Counted from the stretch's first letter, positions 23,481 to 34,697 are shown. The stretch is DNA of 64,000 nt from Candidatus Rubrimentiphilum sp. (GCA_035710515.1 DASTDE010000004.1:62001-126000), one strand, 5' to 3'. Program-made: numbers and translations. The notes: generated from the letters alone by a model not told the origin.

Positions 23481-24645
23481 ACGCATTCGCCAACTCCACA
23501 GCTCTTGCGGCGCCCTCGTCCATGGTTTCAACCGGCGTCATCTTGGCCTCGGCAAGAATGCGACGGCCTTCTTCTTCGTTCGTGCCGGTTAAGCGGATGA
23601 CGAGCGGCACTTTGCGCGACTTTGTCGTGTCGATCGCCTCCACGATGCCCTTTGCCACTTCATCGCAGCGCGTGATGCCGCCGAAGATGTTGATGAAGAT
23701 GACCTTCGCTCCCGTGTGGTTGACGACGAGTTCGTAACACTTGCGGACGCGCTCGGCGTTCGCGCCGCCGCCGACGTCCAGGAAGTTCGCAAAGTTACCG
23801 CCCGCGTTTTTCACCGCGTCCATTGTCGCCATAGCGAGTCCCGCGCCGTTAGCGATTGTGCCGATGTTTCCGTCGAAGCGGCGGAAGTTGCGCGTGCCGA
23901 GTCCAGCCTCCGCAGCCAGCTGCTCGTCCTCATCCAGCGGCAGCGTCTCTTCCCACTTCTTGAACTCGGGATTCTTGAAAAGCGCGTCGTCGTCGAGCTC
24001 GACTTTTGAGTCGGATGCGAAAACGCGGCCATCCGTCGTTAGCACGAGCGGGTTGATCTCGATCAGTTTCGCTCCGTAGCGGAAAAACAGATCGTAGATG
24101 CCGCCGGCAATCGCCGGGAACGCTTTACGGTAACCGGGATCGAGCTCCGCTTTGAAAGCCAGATCGCGACCGATGAACGGCGAGTAGCCGATCGCGGTGT
24201 CTATAAAGAACTTGGCGATCGACTCGGGATGTTTTTCCGAGACTTCTTCGATGTCCATTCCGCCGAAGCGGCTGACCATCATCACGGGCCGCTTGGTCGT
24301 ACGATCGATGGCAATCGCGCAGTACGCTTCCTTGGCAATCGGCAGCTTTTCTTCTACCAGGATCGAGTTCACCGGTTCGCCTTTTGGATTCTGACGATTC
24401 GGCGGCATCGGCGTGGCCATGATATCGTGCGCGACGGTTTTGGCTTCGGCAGCGTTCTTTGCGAACTTTACTTTGCCGGCTTTGCCGCGTCCGCCCATCA
24501 GCACTTGGGCCTTGATGACCCATTCGCCGGCGTTGGTTTTGACGAAGTTTCCCGCGTCGTCCGCGGTCGTGGCGTGCTGTCCGCGCGGCACGGGAATCCC
24601 GGCGCGGCGAAACAGTTCCTTGCCCTGGTGCTCCATTAAGTTCAT
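23479..24645 (-). CDS. sucC: Succinyl-CoA ligase, beta subunit
   Basis: The 388-residue ATP-grasp subunit that binds nucleotide and succinate. It starts MNLMEHQGKELFRRAGIPVP and has WVIKAQVLMGGRGKAGKVK, EINPLVLTTDGRV and the C-terminal ligase part NIFGGITRCDEVAKGI with VIRLTGTNEEEG. All are SucC signatures and the length is standard. First gene of sucC-sucD. No other TCA gene is in the window. Confidence 0.96.
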   Translation of the reverse strand: MNLMEHQGKELFRRAGIPVPRGQHATTADDAGNFVKTNAGEWVIKAQVLMGGRGKAGKVKFAKNAAEAKTVAHDIMATPMPPNRQNPKGEPVNSILVEEKLPIAKEAYCAIAIDRTTKRPVMMVSRFGGMDIEEVSEKHPESIAKFFIDTAIGYSPFIGRDLAFKAELDPGYRKAFPAIAGGIYDLFFRYGAKLIEINPLVLTTDGRVFASDSKVELDDDALFKNPEFKKWEETLPLDEDEQLAAEAGLGTRNFRRFDGNIGTIANGAGLAMATMDAVKNAGGNFANFLDVGGGANAERVRKCYELVVNHTGAKVIFINIFGGITRCDEVAKGIVEAIDTTKSRKVPLVIRLTGTNEEEGRRILAEAKMTPVETMDEGAARAVELANA

Positions 24646-24690
24646 ACGGGGTTGTCGAGATGTTCCTTCGGCGTGATTGGTACCTGCTGG

Positions 24691-24726
24691 GGCCCTTCGA
24701 CAAGCTTCGCTTGCTCAGGACAGGCT
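24691..24726 (-). repeat. Dispersed repeat copy
   Basis: Minus-strand AGCCTGTCCTGAGCAAGCGA then AGCTTGTCGAAGGGCC. It lies upstream of sucC. Confidence 0.7.
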
Positions 24727-24771
24727 GTATCGATGGCTACAGGCGGCTTGTGAAACTCGCACGCAAATTTG

Positions 24772-24799
24772 TGTCATCCTGAGCCTGTCGAAGGGCCCG
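24772..24799 (+). repeat. Dispersed repeat copy
   Basis: TGTCATCCTGAGCCTGTCGA then AGGGCCC on the plus strand, 46 bases from the previous, oppositely oriented copy. The remainder of 24646-24942 shows no gene. Confidence 0.8.
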
Positions 24800-24876
24800 T
24801 ACGCTCCAGCCTCATCCCTTGAGGTGGGTTGACGGTGTGATAGAGTTGGGTGGCTGGTCAGGCACGTCACACCATC

Positions 24877-24908
24877 AAAAGAGGCGCTCACGGAGGAGCG
24901 CCTCTTTT
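24877..24908. terminator. Bidirectional hairpin terminator after thiolase gene
   Basis: A perfect 13-base stem AAAAGAGGCGCTC/GAGCGCCTCTTTT with a 6-base loop and T tracts in both directions. It ends the long 32624-24943 minus-strand run. Confidence 0.9.
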
Positions 24909-24942
24909 TATTTATGCTCGTGTCGCGGTGAGAATAGGCGCG

Positions 24943-26289
24943 CTAGTCGACTCGAATGAGAACTGCGTCCCCTTGGCCGCCGCCGCTGCAGATCGCCGCA
25001 ATCCCGTAACCGCCGCCGCGCTTGCGCAACTGGTTGATGACGGTACCGATGAGCCGCGCGCCCGAGGCGCCGATCGGATGGCCCATCGCGACCGCACCCC
25101 CGAAGCGATTGATGTTTTCCGGATCTAATCCGAGGCGCTTGGCCGAAACCAGCGCGACCGCCGAAAATGCCTCGTTGATCTCCCACACGTCGATTTGCTC
25201 TTTACGCAAACCCGTCTTCGCAAGCAGTTTGGACGCGGCCATCGCCGGCGTCAGCGCGATATACGGCGAGTCCCACGCGACGGTCGCGTGGTCCAGAATC
25301 GTCGCCAGCGCGGAATGCCAATGTGACTTTGCATACTCCGAACTCGCCAGCACCAGCGCCGCAGCGCCGTCGTTCACGCCGGGTGCGTTGGCCGCGGTAA
25401 TCGTTCCGTCTTTGTCGATCGGTTTGAGCTTGGCCATGGCTTCCAAGTTCGCGTCGGCGCGAACGGATTCGTCGCGGTCGACCGTCGTGCTCGGCACATC
25501 GCCGGTGACGAACGGCGCCCACTCGCCGTAGTTCAACGTGAACTCTTTGGAGGGCTGATGCTCCCACACGGCATCCGCCGCACCATTTGAAGAGCCGGCC
25601 GCTACCGGAACGCGCGCTCGCGCCGGTTCCGGAAGTTTGTCGACGACGATCTTACCCTTGGCTTTGGTTGCGACGCGCAGCGGCACGATCTCATCCGAAA
25701 GTTCGCCTGTGTTCTGCGCTTCGGTTGCGCGCCGATGACTCTCGTGCGCAAAGCGATCTTGCTCTTCGCGCGTGACGCCGAGCTCGTTCGCGACCTTCGT
25801 CCCTTGCGCCGCCATCGTCATCGGAAAGTAGTAATCCCAAAGGCCGTCGTGAATCATCGCGTCGATCAGCCGGCCGTCGCCGAAACGATAGCCCGTACGT
25901 GCGTCCTTTAAAAGGTAGGGCGCATTCGTCATGGACTCCATGCCGCCGGCGCCGGCCAGCGAATTGCTGCCTTCATTTATAAGGCGCGCCGCATTGACCA
26001 CGGCGAGCAGTCCGGATGCGCAGACCTTATTGACGGTCTCGGCGGTAACCGTTTTTGCAAGACCGCTCTTGAAGCCGACCTGACGTGCGGGATTTTGTCC
26101 GGCGCCGGCTTGCAGCACTTGCCCGAAGACGAGATGCTCGATTTCGGCGGGATCGACGCCCGAGCGTTCGATCGCCGCTACCAGCGCGGCCGCGCCGAGG
26201 GTCGTTGCCTCGAGCGAACCTAGGCCGCCGCTCAAGCGGCCGAACGGCGTGCGCGCCATACCGACGACGACAGTCTTTGAGTCCATCAT
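24943..26289 (-). CDS. Acetyl-CoA acetyltransferase (thiolase) with insertion
   Basis: Condenses or cleaves acetoacetyl-CoA/3-ketoacyl-CoA. From ATG at 26289 the product has 448 residues against about 390-400 usual. Catalytic Cys90 sits in NKVCASGLLA, the base in VWEINEAFSAVAL, His in GGAVAMGHPIGASGAR and the second Cys in AAICSGGGQGDA. The extra length lies between KIVVDKLPEP and TTVDRDESVRAD, a proline/alanine- and tryptophan-containing stretch (including EFTLNYGEWAPFV) absent from common thiolases. Start is two bases past the zinc exporter stop. In a lysine-fermentation setting it could process acetoacetyl-CoA. Confidence 0.9.
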   Translation of the reverse strand: MMDSKTVVVGMARTPFGRLSGGLGSLEATTLGAAALVAAIERSGVDPAEIEHLVFGQVLQAGAGQNPARQVGFKSGLAKTVTAETVNKVCASGLLAVVNAARLINEGSNSLAGAGGMESMTNAPYLLKDARTGYRFGDGRLIDAMIHDGLWDYYFPMTMAAQGTKVANELGVTREEQDRFAHESHRRATEAQNTGELSDEIVPLRVATKAKGKIVVDKLPEPARARVPVAAGSSNGAADAVWEHQPSKEFTLNYGEWAPFVTGDVPSTTVDRDESVRADANLEAMAKLKPIDKDGTITAANAPGVNDGAAALVLASSEYAKSHWHSALATILDHATVAWDSPYIALTPAMAASKLLAKTGLRKEQIDVWEINEAFSAVALVSAKRLGLDPENINRFGGAVAMGHPIGASGARLIGTVINQLRKRGGGYGIAAICSGGGQGDAVLIRVD

Positions 26290-26291
26290 GG

Positions 26292-27200
26292 TTAGCGCAT
26301 TCGCGCCGGCTCGGATGCCGTCCCGCGGGGTTGCGTGCAGACGACGCGCTCGTCCGGGCCGCAGCTTTCGCATTCGAATTGAAGCGTGACGTGGGTTATG
26401 CCGTAGCGTGCGCGCAGCAGGCCGTCGATCTCGCGGGCGATCGCGGTCGCTTCGCTAACGCGGCGATCGTCAACTAAGATGTGCGCCGAAAGCGCGCGGT
26501 CCCCGGTGCCGATAGTCCAAACGTGCAGATCGTGTACCGCTACGATGCCGGGCACGGGCGCCAAAGAATCGCGCACGTCTTCGATGCTCATGCCGCGCGG
26601 CGTCGCTTCGAGCAAGATGTCGGCGGCGTCGCGTACGATGCGGACCACGCCGACGACGATGATGGCCGCGACGAAAAGCGTCAAGGCCGGATCGATCCAG
26701 GCCGCGCCTGTCAGCGCGATCGCGGCGCCACCGGCGATTACCGCAAGCGCGCCCAGCGCATCGCCGCAGACGTGAAAGATCGCGGCCTGCACGTTCAGGT
26801 TCTCGGCGCGGTCGCGCATGAGCAGCAAGCCCACGAACGCATTCACGACAAAGCCGAATCCGGCAACGGCCGCCATCAGCGTTCCTTGCGGATGGTACGG
26901 CACGAAGAAGCGGTGGATCGCTTCGTAGATGATGAAGAACGTCGCCGCGAGCAAGAGCGTGCCGTTGGCGAGCGCTCCCAAGATTTCAAGGCGTCCGTAG
27001 CCGAATGTCTTGCGTAGATTTGCCGGACGCGCAGCACCGGTAAGCGCCGCCAACGCGATGCCGATCGCAAAGACGTCCATGCAAACGTGCACGCCGTCGG
27101 CCAGCAGCGCCAAACTGCCCGCGCGGAATCCGCCCCAAAATTCAACAGCGGCGACGATTGCAACCAGAGCCAGAGCACACATGAGCCGCGTGCGCGGCAT
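26292..27200 (-). CDS. Cation diffusion facilitator (zinc/cobalt efflux)
   Basis: A 302-residue CDF antiporter exporting Zn2+ or a similar metal from the cytosol. Six membrane segments carry the two halves of the transport site as HxxxD motifs (ADGVHVCMDVF and HVCGDALG). The cytosolic C-terminal domain (VPGIVAVHDLHVWTIG) ends in a cysteine-bearing stretch CESCGPDERVVC that may bind metal. ATG at 27200 starts two bases after the preceding gene's stop, and the longer upstream frame is excluded by that overlap. Confidence 0.92.
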   Translation of the reverse strand: MPRTRLMCALALVAIVAAVEFWGGFRAGSLALLADGVHVCMDVFAIGIALAALTGAARPANLRKTFGYGRLEILGALANGTLLLAATFFIIYEAIHRFFVPYHPQGTLMAAVAGFGFVVNAFVGLLLMRDRAENLNVQAAIFHVCGDALGALAVIAGGAAIALTGAAWIDPALTLFVAAIIVVGVVRIVRDAADILLEATPRGMSIEDVRDSLAPVPGIVAVHDLHVWTIGTGDRALSAHILVDDRRVSEATAIAREIDGLLRARYGITHVTLQFECESCGPDERVVCTQPRGTASEPARMR

Positions 27201-27202
27201 CG

Positions 27203-27778
27203 CTACACCAAAAACGCCTTTACTGCGAGCAGGATCAGCATCGCGCCAAAAAACAGAAACGTGCGGCTTTCGGCTTGCGCGATTACCTCGGGCTTCCACG
27301 TCCCCTGCGGATTGGCCGCGGATTTGCCGCGTGGAATAATGCGCGCCACTTCTCTGCAATAGCGAATGAACGATTCGCCGAACCGCGCCTGCAAGAAGTG
27401 TTCTTCATGCGGGATGATGGTTGCGTAAACTGCGATCATCGTACCTAATGCAACCACTAGTAAGGCGGTGCGAGTTGCGGCCGGGTTGCCGCCGGTGAAC
27501 GCGATCGCAAAGCCGACGGCGGTGATGAAGTTTCCGATATACAGCGGATTGCGCACGTACGCGTACGGCCCCGCAGTCACCAGTTCGGGTGCGATGACGG
27601 CGTCGTTCCGCGTCGTGACGCCGGAGTAGCCGACCGCCCAGCAGCGCAGGAGCTCGCCGGCTACGGCGATCGGTAACCCAACCATGATTCCTAGCGCGCT
27701 GGGCTTTCCGAAGATCACGAGCAGCACCGCCGGCAAGGCTAGCAGCGCGCCGCGATTCTTGAAGACGAACGCGCTCAA
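27203..27778 (-). CDS. Isoprenylcysteine/phospholipid methyltransferase-family membrane protein
   Basis: A 191-residue protein with about five membrane segments and the ICMT/PEMT SAM-binding signature: GPYAYVRNPLYIGNF (70-84) and HEEHFLQARFGESFIRYC (122-139). Bacterial members methylate diverse small or lipid substrates and most are uncharacterised. It overlaps the upstream rmd gene by four bases and abuts the zinc exporter gene, so it is cotranscribed. Substrate cannot be assigned. Confidence 0.8.
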   Translation of the reverse strand: MSAFVFKNRGALLALPAVLLVIFGKPSALGIMVGLPIAVAGELLRCWAVGYSGVTTRNDAVIAPELVTAGPYAYVRNPLYIGNFITAVGFAIAFTGGNPAATRTALLVVALGTMIAVYATIIPHEEHFLQARFGESFIRYCREVARIIPRGKSAANPQGTWKPEVIAQAESRTFLFFGAMLILLAVKAFLV

Positions 27779-28731
27779 CGCACGCTCTCGGTCTGTTGTT
27801 CCGCCTCGGTGAGCGCCTCTGCAAAAATCTCGTTCAGCGACCGCTCCAGCGAGAACGTCGGCCGCCAGCCCAGCGCGCGCAGCTTGCTGTTGTCGCCATA
27901 GAACTGCCGCACTTCTGCCGCGCGCAGCTTGCTTGGGTCCTCTCTGACTTCGACCGGAACGCGCGCGATCTCGATCAAGTGGCGCAATATCGTTTTAATG
28001 CTTACCGGCACGCCACTACAGACATTGTAAATCTCGCCCGGAGCTCCGGATTGCGCGAGTGCGGCGTAGGCTCGCACGACGTCGCGGACATCCAAGAAGT
28101 CGCGCTCCGCGTCGAGGCTGCCGACGTGCATCACCGGTTCGTCAAGATTACATTTGATGCGCGCGAGCTGCGCGGCGAACGATGGTACCACGAAGCGCTT
28201 GTCCTGTATGGGCCCGATGTGATTGAACGACCGCGCGACGATCGCTTTCACTCCGTACGACCGCGCGGCCGCCAAACACGCTACTTCGGCTGCGGCCTTG
28301 CTCGCGCCGTACGCGTCGACGGGGCTAATCGGATAGTCCTCGCGTAACGGATTCATCGCTTCGGCAACGCGGCCGTAAACAGACGCCGAACTTGCGAGCA
28401 CGATCTTCGGCGCGACCTTTGAACGCCCGCTGTAGTCCTGCACGGCTTCGAGCAGCCGGAACGTTCCCATCGCGTTGACGTCGTAGGTTTCGAGCGGATG
28501 CGCGATCGCCGTCGGCACGAATGCCTGGCCGGCCAGGTGAAAGATGACGTCGGGCTTCGACTCGGCGATGCTGCGCGCAATGCTTTCGGAATTGGTGATG
28601 TCCAGGTGCAAATGATAGCCGTCCACGCGAGCCGGCCCCGAAGCGCCAAATACGTCGTATCCGTCTTCGACGAGTACGTGCACGAGATGGCGCCCGGCAA
28701 AACCGTTTGCTCCGGTTACAAGTGCGCGCAT
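27775..28731 (-). CDS. rmd: GDP-6-deoxy-D-mannose reductase-like SDR
   Basis: An extended short-chain dehydrogenase of 318 residues that probably reduces GDP-4-keto-6-deoxymannose to GDP-D-rhamnose. NAD(P)-binding ALVTGANGFAGRHL is at residues 3-16, the active-site SSASVYG and YGASK follow, and the SFNHIGP and ERDFLDVRD blocks are typical of Rmd. The substrate follows from its direct neighbour gmd, whose stop it abuts. An alternative would be another nucleotide-sugar epimerase/reductase. Confidence 0.8.
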   Translation of the reverse strand: MRALVTGANGFAGRHLVHVLVEDGYDVFGASGPARVDGYHLHLDITNSESIARSIAESKPDVIFHLAGQAFVPTAIAHPLETYDVNAMGTFRLLEAVQDYSGRSKVAPKIVLASSASVYGRVAEAMNPLREDYPISPVDAYGASKAAAEVACLAAARSYGVKAIVARSFNHIGPIQDKRFVVPSFAAQLARIKCNLDEPVMHVGSLDAERDFLDVRDVVRAYAALAQSGAPGEIYNVCSGVPVSIKTILRHLIEIARVPVEVREDPSKLRAAEVRQFYGDNSKLRALGWRPTFSLERSLNEIFAEALTEAEQQTESVR

Positions 28732-30366
<1,635 letters not shown>

Positions 30367-30370
<4 letters not shown>

Positions 30371-31092
30371 TTCGTCACGCGTGTCGCGATAAAGGCCGCA
30401 ACTTCACTCGGCAGCGTTCCACGGCCGAAACCGGCGTCGTAGCCGAGCTCGGTCGCGAGCAGCGCCGTCATGCGCGGACCGCCGGCGCAGAGCACGATGG
30501 CATCGCGCAGACCTTCGGCTTCCAGCAATTCGACCAGCGCCGTAAAATTCTTAACGTCGCTCCCTTTCTGCGTTACGACTTGCGATGCCAGCAGTGCGTC
30601 GATCTGTTTCTCTTTGGCAAACTGCACGAGATCCTCGGGCGAGACCTGACTTCCCAAGTTGAACGCTTCGAACATCTTGTAGCGTTCCAGGCCCGGATCG
30701 CCGTGATAGCCTTTCATATTGAGAATAGCGTCGATGCCGACCGTGTGTGCGTCGGTGCCGATGGTCGCGCCGGCGACGCGAATCTTGCGGCCCAGCCGTT
30801 CGGCGACCAGCGCGTCGATCTCATCCATTGTCATGGCATGCGTTTTTACCGAAGGCGCGGTAATCGAATCAGCGTCGACGCTTTGATTCGTGCTCGCGTA
30901 CACGACAAAAAATGAATAGCCTCGCGCGATCGAGCGGCCTTCGGCCACTTGCACGTCGGAAAACCCCATTTTGGCGACCAGTTGGCGCGCGGCTTCGTCG
31001 GCAGCTTCGCTCCACGGCAGCGGCAATGTAAATGAAAGCTGCACTTTGCCGTCGTTGAGGGTGTCGCCATAGGGTTTAATCGGATTGCTCAC
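30367..31092 (-). CDS. kamE: Lysine 5,6-aminomutase, beta subunit
   Basis: With KamD and both adenosylcobalamin and PLP, moves the terminal amino group of D-lysine or L-beta-lysine to carbon 5. The 241-residue small subunit carries the base-off B12 motif TDAHTVGID (113-121, His116 the cobalt ligand). The PLP lysine is in LNMKGYHGDPGLERY (Lys127, eleven residues after the His, as in the Clostridium enzyme). It overlaps kamD by four bases. The window lacks the next fermentation enzymes (diaminohexanoate dehydrogenase, Kce, Kal) and lysine 2,3-aminomutase. Confidence 0.93.
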
Positions 31093-32624
31093 GGCAGCAA
31101 CTCTTCAAAGGGATTCCAATAGTCCGGTGCGCGTTTGAACACGCCGCCGGATCCGCGGCCGCCGTCGGGAGATCGTCGGACGTCGGCAAAGACTCCGCCC
31201 TCGATCGCGTGCATCAACCCGAGCACCGAGACGCGCTCGAGCAGCGAGGTGCATTCGGCCAAGACGTCCTGCGCGCGCCGCTCGATCCGCCCGCCCTTCT
31301 TCGCTTCGATGTCGTCGCCGAAATGGCGCGCCGTATTCATGACGTATCGCGCATTTTCCAGCGAGAGCGCGCGGTCGCCAAGAAACGGCGTGTGAATCGC
31401 TTCGGTAAGGATGCCGCACAGGTGAATGGTCTGTTTCGTCATCACTGACGTGAGATTGAACATCGCATCGATCAGATGTCCTTTGAAAATATCGCCCGTC
31501 ATGTGTTTTGTGGGCGGCATATATTTCAATGGCGCGTTCGGAAAGGCCTGACGCGCGAGCTGCGCCTGGGCGACCGCAAAGAGAAATCCGTCTTCGGCAT
31601 TCGGATCTATTTCATAGGCGTCACCCAGACCGATCTGTTCGTCGGGCATGCCCGCGCGATGCGCGAACTCTTCGTTGATGAACTGCGACGCCAGCACCGC
31701 CGGAGCTTGTTCGACCGCGTCGGCGGTGGTGAGATAGTTGTCCTCGCCGGTGTTGATGATAATTCCCGAGGCGGCGTTCAGCCTGCGGCTAAAATGCTGG
31801 TCGACAAACGTGCGTTTCATGTTGATGTCGCGAAACAAAATGCCGTACATCGAATCGTTAAGCAGCATGTCCAGCCGCTCGAGCGCGGCCATCGCCGCAA
31901 TTTCGGGCATGCACAACCCGCTCGCGTAGTTCGTGAGCATCACATAGCGGCCCAAACTCGCCGAGACTTCGTCGAGCGCCTCGCGCATGATCGCGAAGTT
32001 GGCCTGCGTGGCATACGTGCCGCCGAATCCTTCGGTCGTCGGACCGTACGGAACGAAATCGAGCAGCGACTGCCCCGTCGAACGGATCACCGCGATAATT
32101 TGCGCGCCCGCTTGCGCAGCGGCGACGGCGGCGGAGCGATCTTCGTAGATGTTGCCGCTGGCAACGATGATGTACAGCAGCGGCGGAGGCAACTGCGGAA
32201 GACGTTTCAATAACTCGTGGCGCTCGTCGCGCCGCGAAGCGATACGATCCAAACCCCGGCGCGCGTGCGAAACCACCGCTTTGCGCGCGGCGTCGGCCGG
32301 GACGTTGGCGTAATCTGCCAGAGCGATCGCTCCACTTGCGATCTTCTCGCCGGCAGCCAGCGGTTCAATTCCCGTCTTTGCAAGCACGCGGCCGAACGCA
32401 AGCGCGGCGCCGTTTCCGAGCTCGCGCGGTTCGATCGCGTCAACAATGCGGTTCGGAACCGGGACATCACCGGCATCCACGCCGTCCACGCCCAGTAACC
32501 GCAGCACCGAGCGCTCCACCGAAACGGTCGAGTGCTTTTCGATAAACGCGTGGATGGGCGCCGCGATCTGCGCCGCCAACTTCCGGCAGCGGTCGATGGC
32601 CTTGCGGTCGATCTGCAATTCCAT
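31089..32624 (-). CDS. kamD: Lysine 5,6-aminomutase, alpha subunit
   Basis: The 511-residue TIM-barrel catalytic subunit binding PLP and the adenosyl group. Conserved-looking blocks are IIAVIRSTGQSLLDFVPYGP, GGTYATQANFAIMR, NYASGLCMPEIAAMAALERL, LNDSMYGILFRDINMKRTF and KYMPPTKHMTGDIF. I chose ATG at 32624, where the family N-terminus (MELQIDRKAIDRCRKLA) begins; the in-frame extension upstream runs into the divergent propeller gene. It is the first gene of an eight-gene minus-strand run ending at 24943. Confidence 0.93.
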   Translation of the reverse strand: MELQIDRKAIDRCRKLAAQIAAPIHAFIEKHSTVSVERSVLRLLGVDGVDAGDVPVPNRIVDAIEPRELGNGAALAFGRVLAKTGIEPLAAGEKIASGAIALADYANVPADAARKAVVSHARRGLDRIASRRDERHELLKRLPQLPPPLLYIIVASGNIYEDRSAAVAAAQAGAQIIAVIRSTGQSLLDFVPYGPTTEGFGGTYATQANFAIMREALDEVSASLGRYVMLTNYASGLCMPEIAAMAALERLDMLLNDSMYGILFRDINMKRTFVDQHFSRRLNAASGIIINTGEDNYLTTADAVEQAPAVLASQFINEEFAHRAGMPDEQIGLGDAYEIDPNAEDGFLFAVAQAQLARQAFPNAPLKYMPPTKHMTGDIFKGHLIDAMFNLTSVMTKQTIHLCGILTEAIHTPFLGDRALSLENARYVMNTARHFGDDIEAKKGGRIERRAQDVLAECTSLLERVSVLGLMHAIEGGVFADVRRSPDGGRGSGGVFKRAPDYWNPFEELLP

Positions 32625-32678
32625 GGGTCCGTAGGTTGTTAAGGGCGACGCGGCGGCGCCCCTCGAACTACGCCCGCG

Positions 32679-33956
32679 ATGAACCAGACGCAGCGGACCG
32701 GATCGATCGCGGCAATCGCCCTTGTGCTTGCCGCCGCCACGGCGTTCGGCTTGCGCACCTCGCAAGCCCAATCGCCCGCACCGAAGGTGGATGCAAGCAG
32801 CGCCTGGCCGATGTATCAGCGGTACGCCACGCACAACGCGGTCTTTGACGCGCCGAAACTGCACGCCGGCTGGCAGAGCCAGCTGGGAGATCGCATTAAC
32901 GCGGGCTTTGCTTTGGACGGCGACACGCTCTACGCCGCGAGCTTCGATCACAAGCTCTACGCGCTCGAAGCCGCAACGGGGAAGATACTTTGGAGCGCCG
33001 AGGCCGATGGCGTTCTCATGTCAACGCCGGTCTTTGCACAGGGTCTGATCGTCGTGGGCAGCGGCGAGAACGGATTTTTAAAACCGCTCGACGGCTCGAG
33101 CCAAGTCTGGGGCAGGCCGCAAGGCAACGGCGTCTTTGCTTTCTCGCTCGACGGAAAGCTCGTCTGGACGTTCCACACGACCGGTGAAGACATGCCGTCG
33201 CCCGCAATTGCCGGCGACACCGTGATCTTCGGCAACGGCGACGCGCACGCATACGCATTGGATCTCGCAACCGGCAAACTCAAATGGCAAAAACCGCTGG
33301 CCGGCGCCGTGACGATGGCCTCGACCGCGATCGACGGCGGAGCTGCGTTCATCAGTTCGTGCCACAACGCGCCGTACTATTGCGAAACGCGCGCGCTCGA
33401 TCTGCGCGACGGGCACACGCTCTGGGTTAATCCCAACGGCGGCAGCGATTGCGCGCCGACGGTCGCCGATGGTCTGGTTTTCGTCAACACCAACCGCAAC
33501 GATGAAACCCGCTTTCACACGGGCGGCGTGGACGTCGTGGCCGCCGTCGACGAGACGACCGGCCAGACGCGCTGGACCTACGCCGGCGAACCAGGACCGT
33601 ATACGTTTCCCGTCACCAACGAGCGGCAGATAGCCGCCACGTTTGCGGACGGCGTTCTCTATCAGCCTATTGGCAACGCCAGCAACGTGATCGCCTTTGA
33701 AGCTCGCACCGGCAAAGTGCTCTGGAATCTGCGCACGTGGGCGAACGTGAAGATGAGTCCGCTGATCACCGGCGGACGCGTCTATTTCGGCGACACGGGC
33801 GGCATTCTGTACAACGTCGATCAGCAGACCGGCCGCGTCGTGCACACGAGTTCGTTCTTGCAGCCGTTCTCGGCGGCGCCGCCGCTTATTCTGGGCGACA
33901 CGATCGTTTTCGCCGTCGGCCCGGTGATCATCGCGATGCCGCTTGCCGACGTCTGA
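32679..33956 (+). CDS. Exported PQQ-like beta-propeller protein
   Basis: A 425-residue protein with a signal peptide (residues 8-31, ending SQAQS) and a run of PQQ-binding-like/quinoprotein propeller repeats, for example LYALEAATGKILWSAEADG, AYALDLATGKLKWQKPLAG and VIAFEARTGKVLWNLRTW. It has no evident catalytic motif of PQQ dehydrogenases, so it may be a scaffold or binding protein in the periplasm. It is divergent from kamD with only 54 bases between starts. Confidence 0.8.
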   Translation: MNQTQRTGSIAAIALVLAAATAFGLRTSQAQSPAPKVDASSAWPMYQRYATHNAVFDAPKLHAGWQSQLGDRINAGFALDGDTLYAASFDHKLYALEAATGKILWSAEADGVLMSTPVFAQGLIVVGSGENGFLKPLDGSSQVWGRPQGNGVFAFSLDGKLVWTFHTTGEDMPSPAIAGDTVIFGNGDAHAYALDLATGKLKWQKPLAGAVTMASTAIDGGAAFISSCHNAPYYCETRALDLRDGHTLWVNPNGGSDCAPTVADGLVFVNTNRNDETRFHTGGVDVVAAVDETTGQTRWTYAGEPGPYTFPVTNERQIAATFADGVLYQPIGNASNVIAFEARTGKVLWNLRTWANVKMSPLITGGRVYFGDTGGILYNVDQQTGRVVHTSSFLQPFSAAPPLILGDTIVFAVGPVIIAMPLADV

Positions 33957-34055
33957 CGGCTGCCGAGCGGCCGCCCGGGCCGGCCCTGCCCGGCCCAGTG
34001 TAACCATCGCCCGCCACGGCGGTAGAACTCCCAAAAGCCCGAACAAGAAAGGGGC

Positions 34056-34697
34056 ATGACTATCGGAGAGCAGAGCGACGAAGCTCTGGTGCGGCTAGTC
34101 CGCAGCGGCGAGCGCGAGGTCTTCTCCGTATTGGTCGACCGCTACAAACGTGGAATTGCAAGCTTCATCAGCGCCGCAGTGCGCACGCCGGCCGACGTGG
34201 CTGACCTCTCGCAGGAAACCTTCCTGCGAGCCTATGCGCATTTGGGCACCTTCAATCCGGCGCTCGGAAAGTTTTCAACCTGGATGTACCAAATCGCGCG
34301 CAACGTCGTTCGCACGTATTTGGGGAAATCCCAGCGGCGTGTCCAGACGGCTGAGTTGCCGGAAGATCAGAGCCTCGAAAACGCACTGCCGGATCTCTCA
34401 CGCGACGGCAACCCTGAATCGGGAGTCGTTCGCGCGGAGGCCGAGCGCGAGCTGCGCGCCGCGCTCGCCGAGCTCCCCGAGCGGACGCGTACGGTGCTAG
34501 CGTTGCGTTACTACAATAATATGGAGTACCACACCATCGCGAGCACGCTCGGACTCTCGCTCGGCAACGTGAAGACGCTGATTCATCGCGGCAAGATCGC
34601 GCTCGCGCAAAAGATGCTCGAACGAGAAAAGCAGGCGCAGTCAAACTCGCATGAAGCGCCGCTAAACGGAGGGACGCGTGCGCTGCTCCTCGTGTGA
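34056..34697 (+). CDS. ECF-type RNA polymerase sigma factor
   Basis: A 213-residue sigma-70 family factor with regions 2 (about 25-95: LSQETFLRAYAHLGTFNP, FSTWMYQIARNVVRTYL) and 4 (about 130-185: LPERTRTVLALRYYNNMEYHTIASTLGLSLGNVKTLIHRGK). Its 3' end overlaps the zinc-finger anti-sigma gene by 20 bases, the usual arrangement for an ECF pair. The regulon cannot be seen; the linked bactofilin-like membrane gene suggests an envelope signal. Confidence 0.92.
   Translation: MTIGEQSDEALVRLVRSGEREVFSVLVDRYKRGIASFISAAVRTPADVADLSQETFLRAYAHLGTFNPALGKFSTWMYQIARNVVRTYLGKSQRRVQTAELPEDQSLENALPDLSRDGNPESGVVRAEAERELRAALAELPERTRTVLALRYYNNMEYHTIASTLGLSLGNVKTLIHRGKIALAQKMLEREKQAQSNSHEAPLNGGTRALLLV

Noticed and set aside
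33966-34000. Terminator after the propeller gene
   Set aside because: GGGCCGG...CCGGCCC forms a 7-base hairpin but no T tract follows, so it was not listed.
33078-34046. Minus-strand open frame of 322 codons upstream of the sigma factor
   Set aside because: Antisense to the propeller gene; composition is that of a shadow frame.
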